A stretch of 64,000 bases of DNA from Virgibacillus necropolis (GCF_002224365.1 NZ_CP022437.1:1984001-2048000); one strand, 5' to 3'. Shown: positions 8,296 through 19,072, numbered from the stretch's first letter. The notes: generated by a model from the letters alone, not told the origin. Made by a program: numbers and translations.

Positions 8296-10110
8296 ATGCC
8301 AAATCAAATTCCAGAAGAAACAATTGAAGAGGTACGGAAAGCAAATGACATTGTTGATGTTATTGGTGAGTATGTACAGCTAAAAAAACAAGGGAAAAAT
8401 TATTTCGGCTTATGTCCATTTCATGGCGAAAATACGCCATCCTTTTCAGTCACGCAAGAAAAACAAATTTTTCATTGCTTTGGCTGTGGAAAAGGCGGAA
8501 ATGTAGTGACGTTTTTAATGGAGATGGAAAATTTTTCGTTTTTTGAAGCAATGGAGCACTTAGCAGGAAGAAGTGGTATATCTTTACCAAAAACAAGTAG
8601 ACATGAAGAAAGTTCTCTTTCAGAGGAAAACCAAAGTGTTCTAGCTGCTTACGAATGGTTAACAAAACTATATCACCATCTACTGCGATTCACAAAAGAT
8701 GGGAAAGAAGGTTACAACTATTTTAAACAGCGGGGCATAAGTGAAGAAACGGCTGACATATTCCAGCTAGGCTTTGCACCTAATGATAATGATTTTACTG
8801 CTGAGTTTTTAAAGAAAAAAGGGTTTCATCAACAACTATTAGTAAAAGCGGGTTTAGTATCACTACAAGAAGACAATAAAGTTACAGATAGGTTTCGCGG
8901 AAGGATTATTTTTCCTATACGGAATCACCTTGGTAAAACAATTGCTTTTGGTGGTAGAACAATCTCAAACGGTGAACCGAAGTATTTAAATAGCTCAGAA
9001 AGTGAACTTTTTCAAAAAGGAAAGCTTTTGTATAACTTTGATCTGGCCAAAAAACATATACGAAAATCAAGCGAGGCAGTATTGTTTGAAGGATATATGG
9101 ATGTTATATCCGCCTATCAGGCAGGTGTAAAAAACGCTATAGCGACACTAGGTACATCATTAACAACAAATCAAGCTAAGCTATTGAAACGTTATGTTGA
9201 TACAGTAATTATTTGTTATGACGGTGATGATGCTGGGATAGAAGCAACATATAAAGCTTCATCTATTCTTAAAGAAACGGGCTGTCATGTAAAGATTGCA
9301 AGGCTGAGCGATGGTATGGATCCAGATGATTACATCAATGCACATGGTGATATAGCATTTCAGAATGATGTAATAAAAGCAAGTGAAACGTATATATCTT
9401 TTTATATGCGATATATTAAAAGAAGCTATAACTTGAATTTAGAGGATGATCGTTTTAAGTATATTGCTGCCATTCTTAAAGAACTAGCAATGATTGATAG
9501 TTCCATTGAACGGGAATATTATTTAAAAGAGATAAGTAATGAGCACAATATAACGATAGAAACATTAAAACAAGAGATGCATACCCATCGTAAAGAAGTG
9601 GAACAGAATAAGGATAAGAGACAAGAGAACAGATATACTAATAGGGCTAACAATAATTATCAAACAAAAAAATTACTACCAGCATTTCAAAATGCTGAAA
9701 AGCAGCTTATTGCATATATGTTGAAAGATGCAGCTATAACTGATAAAGTGCAGGAGGAAATTGGTGCGGCTTTCAATATGGATGTACACAAAATAATTGT
9801 GACTCATCTTTATGCATATTATGAAGAAGACCATCCTGCTGATGTTAGTTATTTTATTGAAAAGATAACAGACCAGGATATAAAAAACTTAGTTATAGAA
9901 ATTGCAATGCTTTATACTGATGATAACATTAGTGATAAACAAATTAATGACTATATCAGAATTATACGCTCAGAAAACAGCGATGTGGCTAGCTTGAAGG
10001 CACTAAAGCAAGAGCAAAGACTAGCTGAACAACAGCAAGATCCACAAAGGGCTTTACAAATTGGAATGCAAATCATTGAAATCCAAAAGCAGCTAAATAA
10101 TTCACATTGA
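8296..10110 (+). CDS. dnaG: DNA primase DnaG
   Basis: Synthesises RNA primers at the replication fork together with the DnaB-type helicase. The order of domains is typical: a CHC2 zinc finger (C40, H43, C61, C64), the catalytic TOPRIM core (VLFEGYMDVISAYQAG with a later CYDGDDAG) and a C-terminal helicase-binding region after about residue 440. The length of 604 residues is normal. The ATG at 8296 follows GGTGAT. It is followed closely by sigA, the classic dnaG-rpoD macromolecular synthesis arrangement. Confidence 0.97.
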   Translation: MPNQIPEETIEEVRKANDIVDVIGEYVQLKKQGKNYFGLCPFHGENTPSFSVTQEKQIFHCFGCGKGGNVVTFLMEMENFSFFEAMEHLAGRSGISLPKTSRHEESSLSEENQSVLAAYEWLTKLYHHLLRFTKDGKEGYNYFKQRGISEETADIFQLGFAPNDNDFTAEFLKKKGFHQQLLVKAGLVSLQEDNKVTDRFRGRIIFPIRNHLGKTIAFGGRTISNGEPKYLNSSESELFQKGKLLYNFDLAKKHIRKSSEAVLFEGYMDVISAYQAGVKNAIATLGTSLTTNQAKLLKRYVDTVIICYDGDDAGIEATYKASSILKETGCHVKIARLSDGMDPDDYINAHGDIAFQNDVIKASETYISFYMRYIKRSYNLNLEDDRFKYIAAILKELAMIDSSIEREYYLKEISNEHNITIETLKQEMHTHRKEVEQNKDKRQENRYTNRANNNYQTKKLLPAFQNAEKQLIAYMLKDAAITDKVQEEIGAAFNMDVHKIIVTHLYAYYEEDHPADVSYFIEKITDQDIKNLVIEIAMLYTDDNISDKQINDYIRIIRSENSDVASLKALKQEQRLAEQQQDPQRALQIGMQIIEIQKQLNNSH

Positions 10111-10140
10111 TATAAATGGAGTATGGAAGGAGGGGGACTC

Positions 10141-11262
10141 ATGGCCGAAAATATGCCTTCACAAACAAAGGAAAATGAAAATGAATTAACACTGGAACAA
10201 ACAAAAGATCAATTACTCGAAATGGGTAAAAAACGCGGCACCTTGGCATATGAAGAAGTCGCTGATCGTCTGTCTCATTTTGAGATAGAATCGGATCAAA
10301 TGGATGAATTTTATGAGTACCTAGGCGAACAAGGTGTAGAGGTAATCGGTGAATCTGAGGATGATCCGAATATGCAACAAATTTCAAAAGAAGAAACATT
10401 TGATCTAAATGATTTAAGTGTCCCACTAGGAATTAAAATAAATGACCCCGTTCGGATGTATTTGAAAGAAATAGGACGCGTTGATTTATTATCTGCAGCA
10501 GACGAGATTGACCTTGCTACACGTATTGAAAAAGGTGATGAAGAGGCTAAAAGACGTCTTGCGGAAGCAAACTTACGTTTAGTAGTAAGTATTGCGAAAC
10601 GTTACGTTGGACGAGGTATGTTGTTCTTGGATCTTATTCAAGAAGGGAATATGGGTCTAATTAAAGCAGTCGAGAAGTTTGATTATCGGAAAGGATTTAA
10701 ATTTAGTACGTATGCAACATGGTGGATTCGTCAAGCCATTACACGTGCAATTGCCGATCAGGCAAGAACAATAAGAATCCCTGTCCACATGGTTGAAACA
10801 ATTAATAAGTTGATTAGAGTTCAGCGACAATTACTCCAAGATTTGGGACGCGAACCTACACCAGAGGAAATCGGGCAGGAAATGGAATTAACACCTGATA
10901 AGGTACGGGATATTTTAAAAATAGCCCAGGAGCCTGTCTCACTTGAAACACCAATTGGTGAAGAAGATGACTCCCATTTAGGTGACTTTATTGAAGACCA
11001 AGAAGCTGTATCACCATCTGATCATGCTGCTTATGAACTCTTGAAAGAACAGCTTGAAGATGTTCTTGATACCTTAACTGACAGAGAAGAAAATGTTTTA
11101 CGACTACGTTTTGGTCTTGATGATGGCCGGACAAGAACCTTGGAAGAAGTTGGGAAGGTATTCGGTGTAACGAGAGAACGTATACGCCAAATTGAAGCTA
11201 AAGCGCTCCGCAAACTTCGTCATCCAAGCAGAAGCAAACGTTTAAAGGATTTTCTTGAATAA
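10141..11262 (+). CDS. sigA: Primary sigma factor SigA (RpoD)
   Basis: Housekeeping sigma-70 factor, 373 residues. ATG 10141 is chosen because GGAAGGAGGGGG directly precedes it; an ATG at 10123 would place this site inside the gene. Region 1.1 is the N-terminal helical part. Region 2 carries [36 protein letters not shown] and [13 protein letters not shown] for core and -10 binding. Region 4 has the [20 protein letters not shown] helix-turn-helix for -35 binding. Co-directional with dnaG, 30 bases downstream. Confidence 0.98.
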   Translation: MAENMPSQTKENENELTLEQTKDQLLEMGKKRGTLAYEEVADRLSHFEIESDQMDEFYEYLGEQGVEVIGESEDDPNMQQISKEETFDLNDLSVPLGIKINDPVRMYLKEIGRVDLLSAADEIDLATRIEKGDEEAKRRLAEANLRLVVSIAKRYVGRGMLFLDLIQEGNMGLIKAVEKFDYRKGFKFSTYATWWIRQAITRAIADQARTIRIPVHMVETINKLIRVQRQLLQDLGREPTPEEIGQEMELTPDKVRDILKIAQEPVSLETPIGEEDDSHLGDFIEDQEAVSPSDHAAYELLKEQLEDVLDTLTDREENVLRLRFGLDDGRTRTLEEVGKVFGVTRERIRQIEAKALRKLRHPSRSKRLKDFLE

Positions 11263-11270
11263 CTATATTA

Positions 11271-11304
11271 TCAGTCATTGACGCAGTACGTGATCAATGA
11301 CTGT
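11271..11304 (+). terminator. Hairpin downstream of sigA
   Basis: AGTCATTGA pairs with TCAATGACT about ten bases after the sigA stop. There is no clean T run, so termination or 3'-end protection is only likely. Confidence 0.45.
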
Positions 11305-11547
11305 TCATCTTGGTTATAGTAACTGCAAAGATTCTGCTGTTTATCTTTTATAGTACTAATTTTTTTTACAACGATAAGCAATACATATATTAAATTTGCT
11401 AGTATTTTTGGTATACTAGTAATAGGGTTGTTATTTGTTCTTTAATTAGTCACATTTTCGCCCTTTAAACAATATTGATTTTACAGTAAACTAAATGTAG
11501 CTATTTTGTTTAATTACGTAAAGAGACGTACATAAGGAGGAAACACA

Positions 11548-11922
11548 ATGAAGAGAAACCCAGTTATCCCCTTCGCAATTATTGCAATAATAGGGATTTT
11601 AATGGTAATCGTTTTATCGGTTGTCGGCTTGGGTCAACAAGAAGCAATTGAAAAGGCGGAAGAAGGTGGCGGAGAAAAGCAGGAGCAAGGAGAAGGGGCA
11701 ACAACTGATGATCCAGAGGCAATTTTCCAAAACACCTGTGTCTCCTGTCATGGTGCTGATTTGACTGGTGGAGTTGGGCCTGATTTAACGCAAGTAGGTA
11801 GCAGATATAGTAAAGAAGAGATTAAAGATATTATTATAAATGGTAAAGGTACTATGCCAGCAGGGTTAGTACAGGAACCTCAAGCAGAGGCTCTAGCTAA
11901 ATGGCTAGCAGAAAAGAAATAG
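11548..11922 (+). CDS. cccA: Membrane-anchored cytochrome c550
   Basis: Small electron-transfer haem protein on the outer face of the membrane. An uncleaved N-terminal helix (about residues 7-29) is followed by a low-complexity Gly/Glu linker (31-52) and a class I cytochrome c domain. The haem site is C64-x-x-C67-H68 and M103 is the likely axial ligand (GKGTMPAG). The length of 124 residues matches B. subtilis CccA, which also lies after sigA. An extended -10 sequence TGGTATACT near 11409-11417 could serve as its own promoter. Confidence 0.95.
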   Translation: MKRNPVIPFAIIAIIGILMVIVLSVVGLGQQEAIEKAEEGGGEKQEQGEGATTDDPEAIFQNTCVSCHGADLTGGVGPDLTQVGSRYSKEEIKDIIINGKGTMPAGLVQEPQAEALAKWLAEKK

Positions 11923-11964
11923 ATAAAAGAGGTTTGAACACACACTAAAATAGAATTAAAACAC

Positions 11965-12003
11965 GAGAAAGCTTTCTGATTTGTCCAGAAGGCTTTCTTT
12001 TCG
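11965..12003 (+). terminator. Terminator after cccA
   Basis: GAGAAAGC..TTCTG pairs with CAGAAGGCTTTCT, followed by TTTT. It separates cccA from trmK. Confidence 0.7.
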
Positions 12004-12024
12004 ATTAATGGAGAGGGAGAAATA

Positions 12025-12735
12025 ATGAATCAAAATATAACCATTTCTAATCGTTTAAAGAGAATTGCTTCCTATTTACCAAAAAAGCCTCATTTTGCTG
12101 ATATTGGTTCTGATCATGCCTATCTACCATGCTATGTGTGTCTTCATGATGATGCTGCAAAGGCAATAGCAGGAGAAGTTGTGGAAGGACCTTTTCATAG
12201 TGCCAAGGCAACGGTTAAAGCAAATCATTTAGAGGCTGTTGTCGATGTACGACTTGGTGACGGATTAGCGGTATTACATAAAGGTGAAGTAAACCAAGTT
12301 GTCATTGCGGGTATGGGTGGATCGCTCATAAAGTCAATATTAGAAAATGGAATGGACAAATTGGAAAAAGTGGAACGGATTATTGCGCAGCCCAATGTTG
12401 ATGCTAAGGCTGTTCGAAAATGGCTCTATCATCATGGGTATGAAATAATACAAGAAGAAATAGTAGAGGAAAATGAACATTTTTACGAAATTATAGTTGC
12501 TGATAAAATGAATACCATTCAGAATTTAACAGAAAAGGATTTCATGTTTGGGCCAATTTTATTAGTAAATAAATCAAAACCCTTTTATAATAAGTGGAGA
12601 AGTGAAAAAGAAAAACTTCACTATATTAGGAAACAATTGGATCAAGCTAGTGTACCGCAAATTGAAAAACTACGGCGATTTGACAATGAAGTAACTTGGA
12701 TAGAGGAGGTATTGCGGGATGAAAAGCAAGATTAA
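12025..12735 (+). CDS. trmK: tRNA (adenine-22-N1) methyltransferase TrmK
   Basis: Class I SAM-dependent enzyme that makes m1A22 in tRNA, 236 residues (YqfN family). The SAM loop ADIGSDHAYLP is near residues 26-36, VIAGMGG near residues 93-99 contributes to the cofactor pocket and QPNVDAKAVRKWL follows. A C-terminal coiled-coil region is typical. The last 17 bases overlap the start of yqfO, so the two are translationally coupled. Confidence 0.93.
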   Translation: MNQNITISNRLKRIASYLPKKPHFADIGSDHAYLPCYVCLHDDAAKAIAGEVVEGPFHSAKATVKANHLEAVVDVRLGDGLAVLHKGEVNQVVIAGMGGSLIKSILENGMDKLEKVERIIAQPNVDAKAVRKWLYHHGYEIIQEEIVEENEHFYEIIVADKMNTIQNLTEKDFMFGPILLVNKSKPFYNKWRSEKEKLHYIRKQLDQASVPQIEKLRRFDNEVTWIEEVLRDEKQD

Positions 12736-13834
12736 GAATCTTGATGTATTTCGAACGATAGAAAAATGGGCTCCTCTTGATTTAGCCTATGATTGGGACA
12801 ATATAGGTTTACAAGTAGGGTCTTCTACTAGAGAAGTAAAAAAAGTAATGGTCACATTAGATGTTTTAGAAACTGTAGTGGATGAAGCAATTGAGAAAGA
12901 AGTAGACTTGATTATTGCACATCATCCTTTACTATTTAAACCTGTTAAACAAATTAATACAGATGAAGTTCAAGGTAGAGTAATTCAAAAGTTACTCAAT
13001 CATAATATAACTGTGTATGCAGCCCATACAAATTTAGATGCTGCAGATGGCGGCGTTAATGATATGCTTTGTGACGCAATTGGCATAAAAAGCACAGATT
13101 TATTAATCGAATCAAAGGAAGAAACTTTGTATAAACTAGTTGTATATGTTCCTATCACACATGTTACTAACGTTCGAAATGCATTGGGGGATAGTGGAGC
13201 CGGTCATGCTGGGAATTACAGCCATTGCACTTTTCAAACAGAAGGTATTGGTACATTTACTCCGTTAGCAGGAACGAATCCTTTTATTGGTGAAGAAGGA
13301 ATTATGGAACACGTTAGCGAGGCTAAGGTAGAAACAATTGTTTCAGAGGGAAATCTCTCACTTGCTTTAGATCGCATGAAGGAAGCCCATCCATATGAGG
13401 AAGTAGCCTATGATATTATTACGTTATCAAATGAGGGAGCGAAATTTGGTATAGGCAGGATTGGCTGTCTTGCTAGTGAAATGACTTTACAAGAGCTAAG
13501 TAATCATGTAAAACAAGCCTTAGAGGTACCTACCGTTCGTGTTACGGGAGATCTAGGTCAACCGGTTAAAAAGATAGCTGTTCTTGGTGGTAGTGGAGAA
13601 GGCTATATTCGTGTAGCAAAAGAAAAAGGGGCAGATGTCTATTTAACAGGTGATATGTCCTTCCACACTGCTCAAGATGCATGGCAAATGGGCCTTTCCA
13701 TCATTGATCCAGGGCATCATGTTGAAAAGGTTATGAAACAAGCCACAAAACGTTATCTTAAAAGCGTATATACAGACGAACAGCTAGAAGTGATTATCTC
13801 TGACTCAAATACCGAACCATTTCAATTTGTATAA
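12719..13834 (+). CDS. yqfO: Nif3/DUF34 metal-binding protein YqfO
   Basis: Member of the widely conserved Nif3 (DUF34) family, often annotated as GTP cyclohydrolase I type 2-like; the cellular role is uncertain. The dinuclear metal site residues appear in IAHHPLLFKP, AHTNLDAADGGVND and the C-terminal DMSFHTAQDA and IDPGHHVE segments. A central PII-like insertion (about residues 125-230) is characteristic of the long 371-residue form. ATG 12719 lies inside trmK behind GAGGAGG. Confidence 0.92.
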   Translation: MKSKIKNLDVFRTIEKWAPLDLAYDWDNIGLQVGSSTREVKKVMVTLDVLETVVDEAIEKEVDLIIAHHPLLFKPVKQINTDEVQGRVIQKLLNHNITVYAAHTNLDAADGGVNDMLCDAIGIKSTDLLIESKEETLYKLVVYVPITHVTNVRNALGDSGAGHAGNYSHCTFQTEGIGTFTPLAGTNPFIGEEGIMEHVSEAKVETIVSEGNLSLALDRMKEAHPYEEVAYDIITLSNEGAKFGIGRIGCLASEMTLQELSNHVKQALEVPTVRVTGDLGQPVKKIAVLGGSGEGYIRVAKEKGADVYLTGDMSFHTAQDAWQMGLSIIDPGHHVEKVMKQATKRYLKSVYTDEQLEVIISDSNTEPFQFV

Positions 13835-13970
13835 GGTCAAACCGCGATGAAGAAGTTTAATTTGATTTCCTTAATGCATGTATAAGAAATGTGTTCTATA
13901 ATGAACAATAGGGAAACTTGTTAAGGCTTGAAAAAGTGTGCTATTGATGCACCTAAAGGAGTATTTTAAT

Positions 13971-15284
13971 ATGGAAAAAAAGAATTTTGGAGAATTTAAG
14001 CTCCACCCCATTATGATAAATGTTATCGATAAGCTACATTTTGAAAAACCTACTGATATTCAGACAGAGGTAATACCAGCTATTCTAAAGGGGAAAAGTG
14101 TGATTGGACAATCCCATACAGGGTCAGGAAAAACGCATGCATATCTATTGCCTCTATTAAACCAGATTGATGTGGAAAAAAGGTCAGTACAATTCGTTAT
14201 TACTGCACCAACTCGCGAATTAGCAACGCAAATCCATGATGAAGTAAAAAAAATCGTAAAATTTGCAGGGAAAGAGCAACAGTGGATTTCAAAATTACTG
14301 GTTGGTGGTACTGATAAACAAAAAATGATGGAAAAATTAAAGCAGCCTCCTCATATTGTAGTAGGTACACCAGGAAGAATATTAGACCTAGTTAAAGAAG
14401 AAGCCATTTCTATTTATTCTGCGACTTCATTTGTCATTGATGAAGCTGACTTGATGTTAGACCTTGGTTTTATTAATGATGTGGATCAATTGCTTGTTAG
14501 ATCAAATAAAAATGTACAGCTCCTTGTTTTTTCTGCAACAATTCCACAGCGCTTAGAACACTTTTTTAAAAAATATTTAGAGAATCCTATTCACGTAAAA
14601 ATAGATGATCAATTATCACCTGAAACAATGGAGCATCATTTAATTGATACGAAACATCGTAAGGAAGCTGACATCATAGTCGATATCTCAAAAGTAATAA
14701 ATCCTTATTTAGCTATTATTTTTACAAATGGTAAAGAAAAAGCTAATGAATTAGCGGAGTCCTTGTTAGAAAAAGGATTAGATGTAGGGTTGATACATGG
14801 TGGTTTATCTCCGCGTGAACGAAAACGAGCATTAAAGGATATACAAAATTTGCGCTTTCAATACATTGTAGCAACTGATTTAGCATCAAGAGGAATTGAT
14901 ATTAAAGGTGTAAGTCATGTGATAAATGCACAGTTACCTAAAGAAGAAGACTTTTACGTTCACCGGGTAGGTAGAACTGCCCGAGCAGGAATGGAAGGCA
15001 CTGCTATCAGCCTGTACAATGAGAGTGATATTAAAATTATCAGTAAACTAGAACAAAAAGGATTATCATTTACTTTTTTTGATATAAGAAAAGGTGAATG
15101 GATAGAGATGAAATCCTGGAATGAACGTAATTTACGTGCAAAAACAGACGTTAATTTGGATAAAGAAGCATGGAAACGTGTGAAAAAAACCAAAAAGGTT
15201 AAGCCGGGATATAAAAAGAGAATGAAACAACAGCAGGAAACAATAAAAAAAAGACTTACCAAAAATACAAAAAACAAAAAGTAA
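13971..15284 (+). CDS. cshB: DEAD-box RNA helicase CshB
   Basis: ATP-dependent RNA helicase, 437 residues, related to B. subtilis CshB (YqfR), which is linked to cold shock and RNA turnover. Motifs in order: Q motif (PTDIQTEVIP), P-loop HTGSGKT, PTRELA, DEAD in VIDEADLML, SAT in FSATIP and HRVGRTARAG. The C-terminal tail (from about 395) is strongly Lys/Arg-rich and should bind RNA. ATG 13971 is chosen because AAAGGAG lies nine bases upstream; the frame extends 11 codons further without a ribosome site. Confidence 0.94.
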   Translation: MEKKNFGEFKLHPIMINVIDKLHFEKPTDIQTEVIPAILKGKSVIGQSHTGSGKTHAYLLPLLNQIDVEKRSVQFVITAPTRELATQIHDEVKKIVKFAGKEQQWISKLLVGGTDKQKMMEKLKQPPHIVVGTPGRILDLVKEEAISIYSATSFVIDEADLMLDLGFINDVDQLLVRSNKNVQLLVFSATIPQRLEHFFKKYLENPIHVKIDDQLSPETMEHHLIDTKHRKEADIIVDISKVINPYLAIIFTNGKEKANELAESLLEKGLDVGLIHGGLSPRERKRALKDIQNLRFQYIVATDLASRGIDIKGVSHVINAQLPKEEDFYVHRVGRTARAGMEGTAISLYNESDIKIISKLEQKGLSFTFFDIRKGEWIEMKSWNERNLRAKTDVNLDKEAWKRVKKTKKVKPGYKKRMKQQQETIKKRLTKNTKNKK

Positions 15285-15308
15285 TAGTGAAAAAACGGGG
15301 TGCTTTAC

Positions 15309-16202
15309 ATGGTCAAAATAGGTTCGCATGTTTCAATGAGTGGAAAGAAAATGCTTTTAGGTTCGAGTGAGGAAGCAGTTTCGTATGGTTCTAATGTATT
15401 TATGATATACACGGGTGCACCGCAAAATACGAGAAGAAAACCAATTGAGGATTTGAATATAGAAGCGGGTACAGCACATATGAAAGAAAACGGTATAGAA
15501 GAAGTTGTTGTACATGCTCCATATATTATTAATATTGGCAACACCACAAAACCCGCAACATTTAAACTTGGTGTGGACTTCTTGCGAAATGAAATTAATC
15601 GTACAGCGGCATTAGGGGCAAAACAAATTGTGCTACACCCAGGAGCACATGTTGGAGCAGGCGTTGATCAAGGTATCAATAAGATAATTGAAGGCTTAAA
15701 TGAGGTACTAGATAAAGATCAAACTGTCCAAATTGCTCTTGAAACGATGGCTGGTAAGGGTACAGAAATTGGCCGTACTTTTGATGAGCTTGCTAGAATT
15801 TTTGATGGTGTCCATTTGAATGAAAAACTATCTGTTTGTTTAGATACATGCCATATACATGACGCGGGTTATGATGTAGTAAACGATTTCGATGGTGTAC
15901 TTAATCAATTTGACAAGATAATTGGCGTAGACCGTTTGAAAGTTATTCATGTAAATGACAGTAAAAATGAACGAGAAGCACACAAAGATCGTCATCAAAA
16001 CATAGGTTTTGGACATATAGGATTTGATGCACTTCATAAGGTTATTCATCATCCACAACTAAAAGAGTTGCCGAAAATATTGGAGACGCCATATGTTGGG
16101 GAAGATAAAAAGAATAAAAAGCCTCCATATAAATTTGAAATAAACATGATTAAAAATGGGGATTTCGATCCGGAATTAAAGAATAAAATTGTTATGCAAT
16201 AA
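15309..16202 (+). CDS. nfo: Endonuclease IV (AP endonuclease)
   Basis: Zn-dependent AP endonuclease of base-excision repair, 297 residues, with the AP_endonuc_2 TIM barrel. Diagnostic blocks include [10 protein letters not shown] at the N-terminus, [29 protein letters not shown] and [11 protein letters not shown] 15309 is preferred over GTG 15300 because it is spaced behind ACGGGG. It follows cshB as in B. subtilis (yqfR-yqfS). Confidence 0.96.
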   Translation: MVKIGSHVSMSGKKMLLGSSEEAVSYGSNVFMIYTGAPQNTRRKPIEDLNIEAGTAHMKENGIEEVVVHAPYIINIGNTTKPATFKLGVDFLRNEINRTAALGAKQIVLHPGAHVGAGVDQGINKIIEGLNEVLDKDQTVQIALETMAGKGTEIGRTFDELARIFDGVHLNEKLSVCLDTCHIHDAGYDVVNDFDGVLNQFDKIIGVDRLKVIHVNDSKNEREAHKDRHQNIGFGHIGFDALHKVIHHPQLKELPKILETPYVGEDKKNKKPPYKFEINMIKNGDFDPELKNKIVMQ

Positions 16203-16204
16203 AC

Positions 16205-16244
16205 ACAAAAAGGGAAAGTGCAATTTGCGCTTTTCCTTTTTGTG
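16205..16244 (+). terminator. Terminator between nfo and yqfT
   Basis: CACAAAAAGG and CCTTTTTGTG arms with an inner stem and T-rich end. Its symmetry suits both converging genes. Confidence 0.8.
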
Positions 16245-16264
16245 TACGTTTTGGAGGGATATTT

Positions 16265-16546
16265 TTAAAAAAGGGATTGAATACCGTAAGATCTCACAAT
16301 TTCCCCAAATAACTTCTGAGCCTTTTTTGTAGTGCTTAAATCAGTTATTCGTGTTAGTTCTTTAAAAAACACTATACGCTCTGATTCCTTAAACGGATCA
16401 AATGGATGACTCTTCACATAATCGGTAATTTGTTTTGCTTCTTTATGTGTAAGTGAAAATCCATATTGCTTACTATAGTGAAGTAATTCCTCAGGTGAAG
16501 TTTGCTTTAATTTATTAGCTATAATTTCCTTCATAATTTTTGACAT
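16265..16546 (-). CDS. yqfT: DUF2624 protein YqfT
   Basis: A 93-residue soluble, helical protein on the opposite strand, converging on nfo, as yqfT does in B. subtilis. It contains the DUF2624 pattern NKLKQTSPEELLHYSKQYGF and ITDYVKSHPFDPF. Its function is unknown. An AAAGGAGC sequence precedes the ATG on its own strand. The conserved neighbourhood (zur and others) that should follow is replaced by the arsenic operon. Confidence 0.8.
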   Translation of the reverse strand: MSKIMKEIIANKLKQTSPEELLHYSKQYGFSLTHKEAKQITDYVKSHPFDPFKESERIVFFKELTRITDLSTTKKAQKLFGEIVRSYGIQSLF

Positions 16547-16717
16547 GTTTTAGCTCCTTTAAAAGTAATGCTGGTTTATTATATGTAAATGCCTGCAAAA
16601 GGTTAACCGATATTGGGAAGTATTTTACTTAGCAAACAAACTGTAAAATTGGAAAGTTACTAACAGCTTGGTCTAAGACGTGGAAATAAAAAGATAAGAA
16701 TAAAAAGTTATCTATTG

Positions 16718-16746
16718 TTGCAAATATAAGCATATGCTAATATACT
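16718..16746 (+). promoter_or_regulatory. Promoter and operator of the ars operon
   Basis: TTGCAA (16718-16723), a 17-base spacer and TATACT (16741-16746) form a good sigma-A promoter. The spacer contains the perfect palindrome AGCATATGCT (16729-16738) within a wider A/T-rich dyad, a natural place for ArsR to block RNA polymerase. The ArsR binding is inferred. Confidence 0.65.
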
Positions 16747-16767
16747 AATTGTGAGAGGGTGATGTTC

Positions 16768-17112
16768 ATGGCAAAGACGACAATTGAATTAGATAATGCC
16801 GCCCAAACGTTAAAACTATTAGGCGATAAAACACGCTTAACGATTATGGGATTAGTAAAAGATGGTGAATGTTGTGTGTGCGAGTTTGTTGAAGTTCTGC
16901 AAATGAGTCAGCCATCTATTAGCCAACATTTAAGAAAACTGCGAGATGCTGGTCTTGTTAAGGAGAAACGGAGAGGGCAGTGGATTTTTTACTCCTTAAA
17001 TACTTCGCACGCGACATATCCAATCATTCAACAGATTTTAGAGCAAATACCTGATCAGAAAGAAAAATTACGTGCACTGGATGAAGCGGGTTTACGCATC
17101 CAATGCGACTAG
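16768..17112 (+). CDS. arsR: Arsenical-responsive repressor ArsR
   Basis: ArsR/SmtB-family winged-helix repressor, 114 residues, expected to dissociate from DNA on binding As(III) or Sb(III). The inducer site is the cysteine group at residues 35-38 (ECCVCEF) at the start of the recognition helix region, followed by [20 protein letters not shown]. Of three possible starts, ATG 16768 is best spaced behind GAGAGGG. The gene heads arsRBC, and arsB begins 13 bases after its stop. Confidence 0.93.
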   Translation: MAKTTIELDNAAQTLKLLGDKTRLTIMGLVKDGECCVCEFVEVLQMSQPSISQHLRKLRDAGLVKEKRRGQWIFYSLNTSHATYPIIQQILEQIPDQKEKLRALDEAGLRIQCD

Positions 17113-17125
17113 AAGGTGGATTCAT

Positions 17126-18424
17126 TTGGATATAGCAATTGTAGCAACGATTATTTTTATACTTACACTTGTGTTAGTGATTTGGCAGCCGAAAAACTTA
17201 GGAATTGGCTGGTCGGCATGTGGGGGAGCAATCCTGGCATTGCTTTTTGGTGTGGTCGATTTTCAAGATGTATTAGCCGTAACCGATATTGTTTGGAACG
17301 CCACGTTAGCTTTTGTAGCGATTATTATTATTTCCCTTATTCTTGATGAGATTGGCTTTTTTGAATGGGCTGCTCTCCATATGGCCAGAATAGCCAAAGG
17401 TAATGGGAAGAAAATGTTCGTTTATGTAATTCTTCTAGGTGCTGTTGTTGCGGCTCTTTTTGCCAATGATGGAGCAGCGCTGATTCTCACACCGATTGTA
17501 CTTGCGATGGTGAGAAATTTAAACTTTAAAGAAAAGATGATTTTGCCGTTCATTATGGCGAGTGGTTTTATCGCAGACACCGCTTCGTTACCACTTGTTG
17601 TAAGTAACTTAGTAAATATCGTTTCGGCCGATTTCTTTGGAATTGGATTTATTGAATATGCTACACGTATGGTTGTTCCGAACCTTTTCTCAATTGGTGC
17701 GAGTATCCTCGTACTTTATCTGTTCTTTAGAAAAAGTATCCCGGAAAACTACGATGTAAATCAATTAAAAGAACCGAAGCAAGCAATTAAAGATCATAAA
17801 ATGTTCCGCTTGTCTTGGGGCGTACTTGCAGTATTACTTATTGGTTATTTTGCAAGTCAACCTTTAGGTATCCCAGTATCGATCATTGCTGGTATTGTAG
17901 CAATCTTTTTTCTTCTAATGGCAAGAAGGAGCTCTGCTGTTAAAACTGCAACAGTTGTAAAAGGAGCTCCATGGGCGATCGTCTTTTTCTCTGTAGGAAT
18001 GTATGTGGTTGTATATGGTTTACGTAATGTCGGCTTGACGGATGTGCTAGCTAATGTTATTCAGTATACGGCGGAACAAGGATTGTTTATTGCCACGATC
18101 TCAATGGGATTCATTGCAGCTATTTTGTCTTCGATTATGAATAATATGCCTACTGTCATGATTGATGCGCTAGCGATTGCTGAGACGGATACCTCGGGAA
18201 TTATGAGAGAGGCTCTAATCTATGCCAACGTCATCGGATCTGATTTAGGTCCAAAAATCACACCGATCGGCTCTTTAGCGACATTACTATGGCTTCATGT
18301 TCTTGCAACAAAAGGATTTAAAATTTCGTGGGGGTATTACTTTAAAGTAGGTATTATCCTTACGGTGCCAACGTTGTTCATTACGCTAACAGGGTTATAT
18401 ATTTGGTTAACCTTTATTTTATAA
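17126..18424 (+). CDS. arsB: Arsenite efflux permease ArsB
   Basis: Membrane pump that exports arsenite/antimonite, of the ArsB/NhaD-like ion transporter superfamily. The protein has 432 residues and about 11-12 hydrophobic helices. Typical segments are [33 protein letters not shown] and [12 protein letters not shown]. The start is TTG 17126 behind GAAGGTGG; the longer frame runs back into arsR. The codon 'I' rich helices and placement between arsR and arsC make this secure. Confidence 0.94.
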   Translation: MDIAIVATIIFILTLVLVIWQPKNLGIGWSACGGAILALLFGVVDFQDVLAVTDIVWNATLAFVAIIIISLILDEIGFFEWAALHMARIAKGNGKKMFVYVILLGAVVAALFANDGAALILTPIVLAMVRNLNFKEKMILPFIMASGFIADTASLPLVVSNLVNIVSADFFGIGFIEYATRMVVPNLFSIGASILVLYLFFRKSIPENYDVNQLKEPKQAIKDHKMFRLSWGVLAVLLIGYFASQPLGIPVSIIAGIVAIFFLLMARRSSAVKTATVVKGAPWAIVFFSVGMYVVVYGLRNVGLTDVLANVIQYTAEQGLFIATISMGFIAAILSSIMNNMPTVMIDALAIAETDTSGIMREALIYANVIGSDLGPKITPIGSLATLLWLHVLATKGFKISWGYYFKVGIILTVPTLFITLTGLYIWLTFIL

Positions 18425-18510
18425 ATAAACGGCCTGCTTCTTTCTAGCTAGCGGACAATCTAAGGAAGTATTAGTGAAAAAACCCCGAAATAAAAAGGAG
18501 AATGAACAAC

Positions 18511-18930
18511 ATGTCTAAAAAAACAATTTATTTTTTATGTACTGGGAACTCTTGTAGAAGTCAAATGGCAGAAGGCTGGGCGAAAAAATATCTAGGAGAC
18601 GCATGGGAAGTGAAAAGTGCAGGTATTGAAGCACATGGTTTAAACCCAAATGCAATCGAGGCAATGAAAGAAGTTGATATTGATATCTCGAATCAAAAAT
18701 CAGATATTATTGATTCAGGAGTTTTAAATAATGCCACTATGGCTGTTACGCTTTGTGGAGATGCAGCAGACAAATGTCCTATGACGCCACCTCATGTAAA
18801 GAGAGACCATTGGGGATTTGATGATCCCGCAAAAGCAGAGGGCACAGACGAAGAAAAATGGCAGGTATTTCAACGTGTACGTGATGAAATTGGCGAAAGA
18901 ATTAAACACTTTGCAGAAACTGGTAAATAA
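18511..18930 (+). CDS. arsC: Thioredoxin-dependent arsenate reductase ArsC
   Basis: Reduces As(V) to As(III) for export by ArsB. It is the low-molecular-weight phosphatase-like, thioredoxin-coupled class. The P-loop C10-TGNSCRS holds nucleophile C10, and C82 and C89 complete the disulfide relay. At 139 residues it equals B. subtilis ArsC. ATG 18511 sits ten bases after AAGGAG; an ATG nine bases earlier is too close to that site. No clear terminator follows in the next 140 bases. Confidence 0.97.
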   Translation: MSKKTIYFLCTGNSCRSQMAEGWAKKYLGDAWEVKSAGIEAHGLNPNAIEAMKEVDIDISNQKSDIIDSGVLNNATMAVTLCGDAADKCPMTPPHVKRDHWGFDDPAKAEGTDEEKWQVFQRVRDEIGERIKHFAETGK

Positions 18931-19072
18931 AAAATAGTCAGGAGAATTTCGTAATTGTAAGCAATGAAGCGACCACTTCAGAATAGTTATTACCAATAAC
19001 TTACACCATTATTAAACGCTTAACTCCATAAACTAAGTTACACCTCATTTAAAGAAGGCGAGGAATAAGTTT

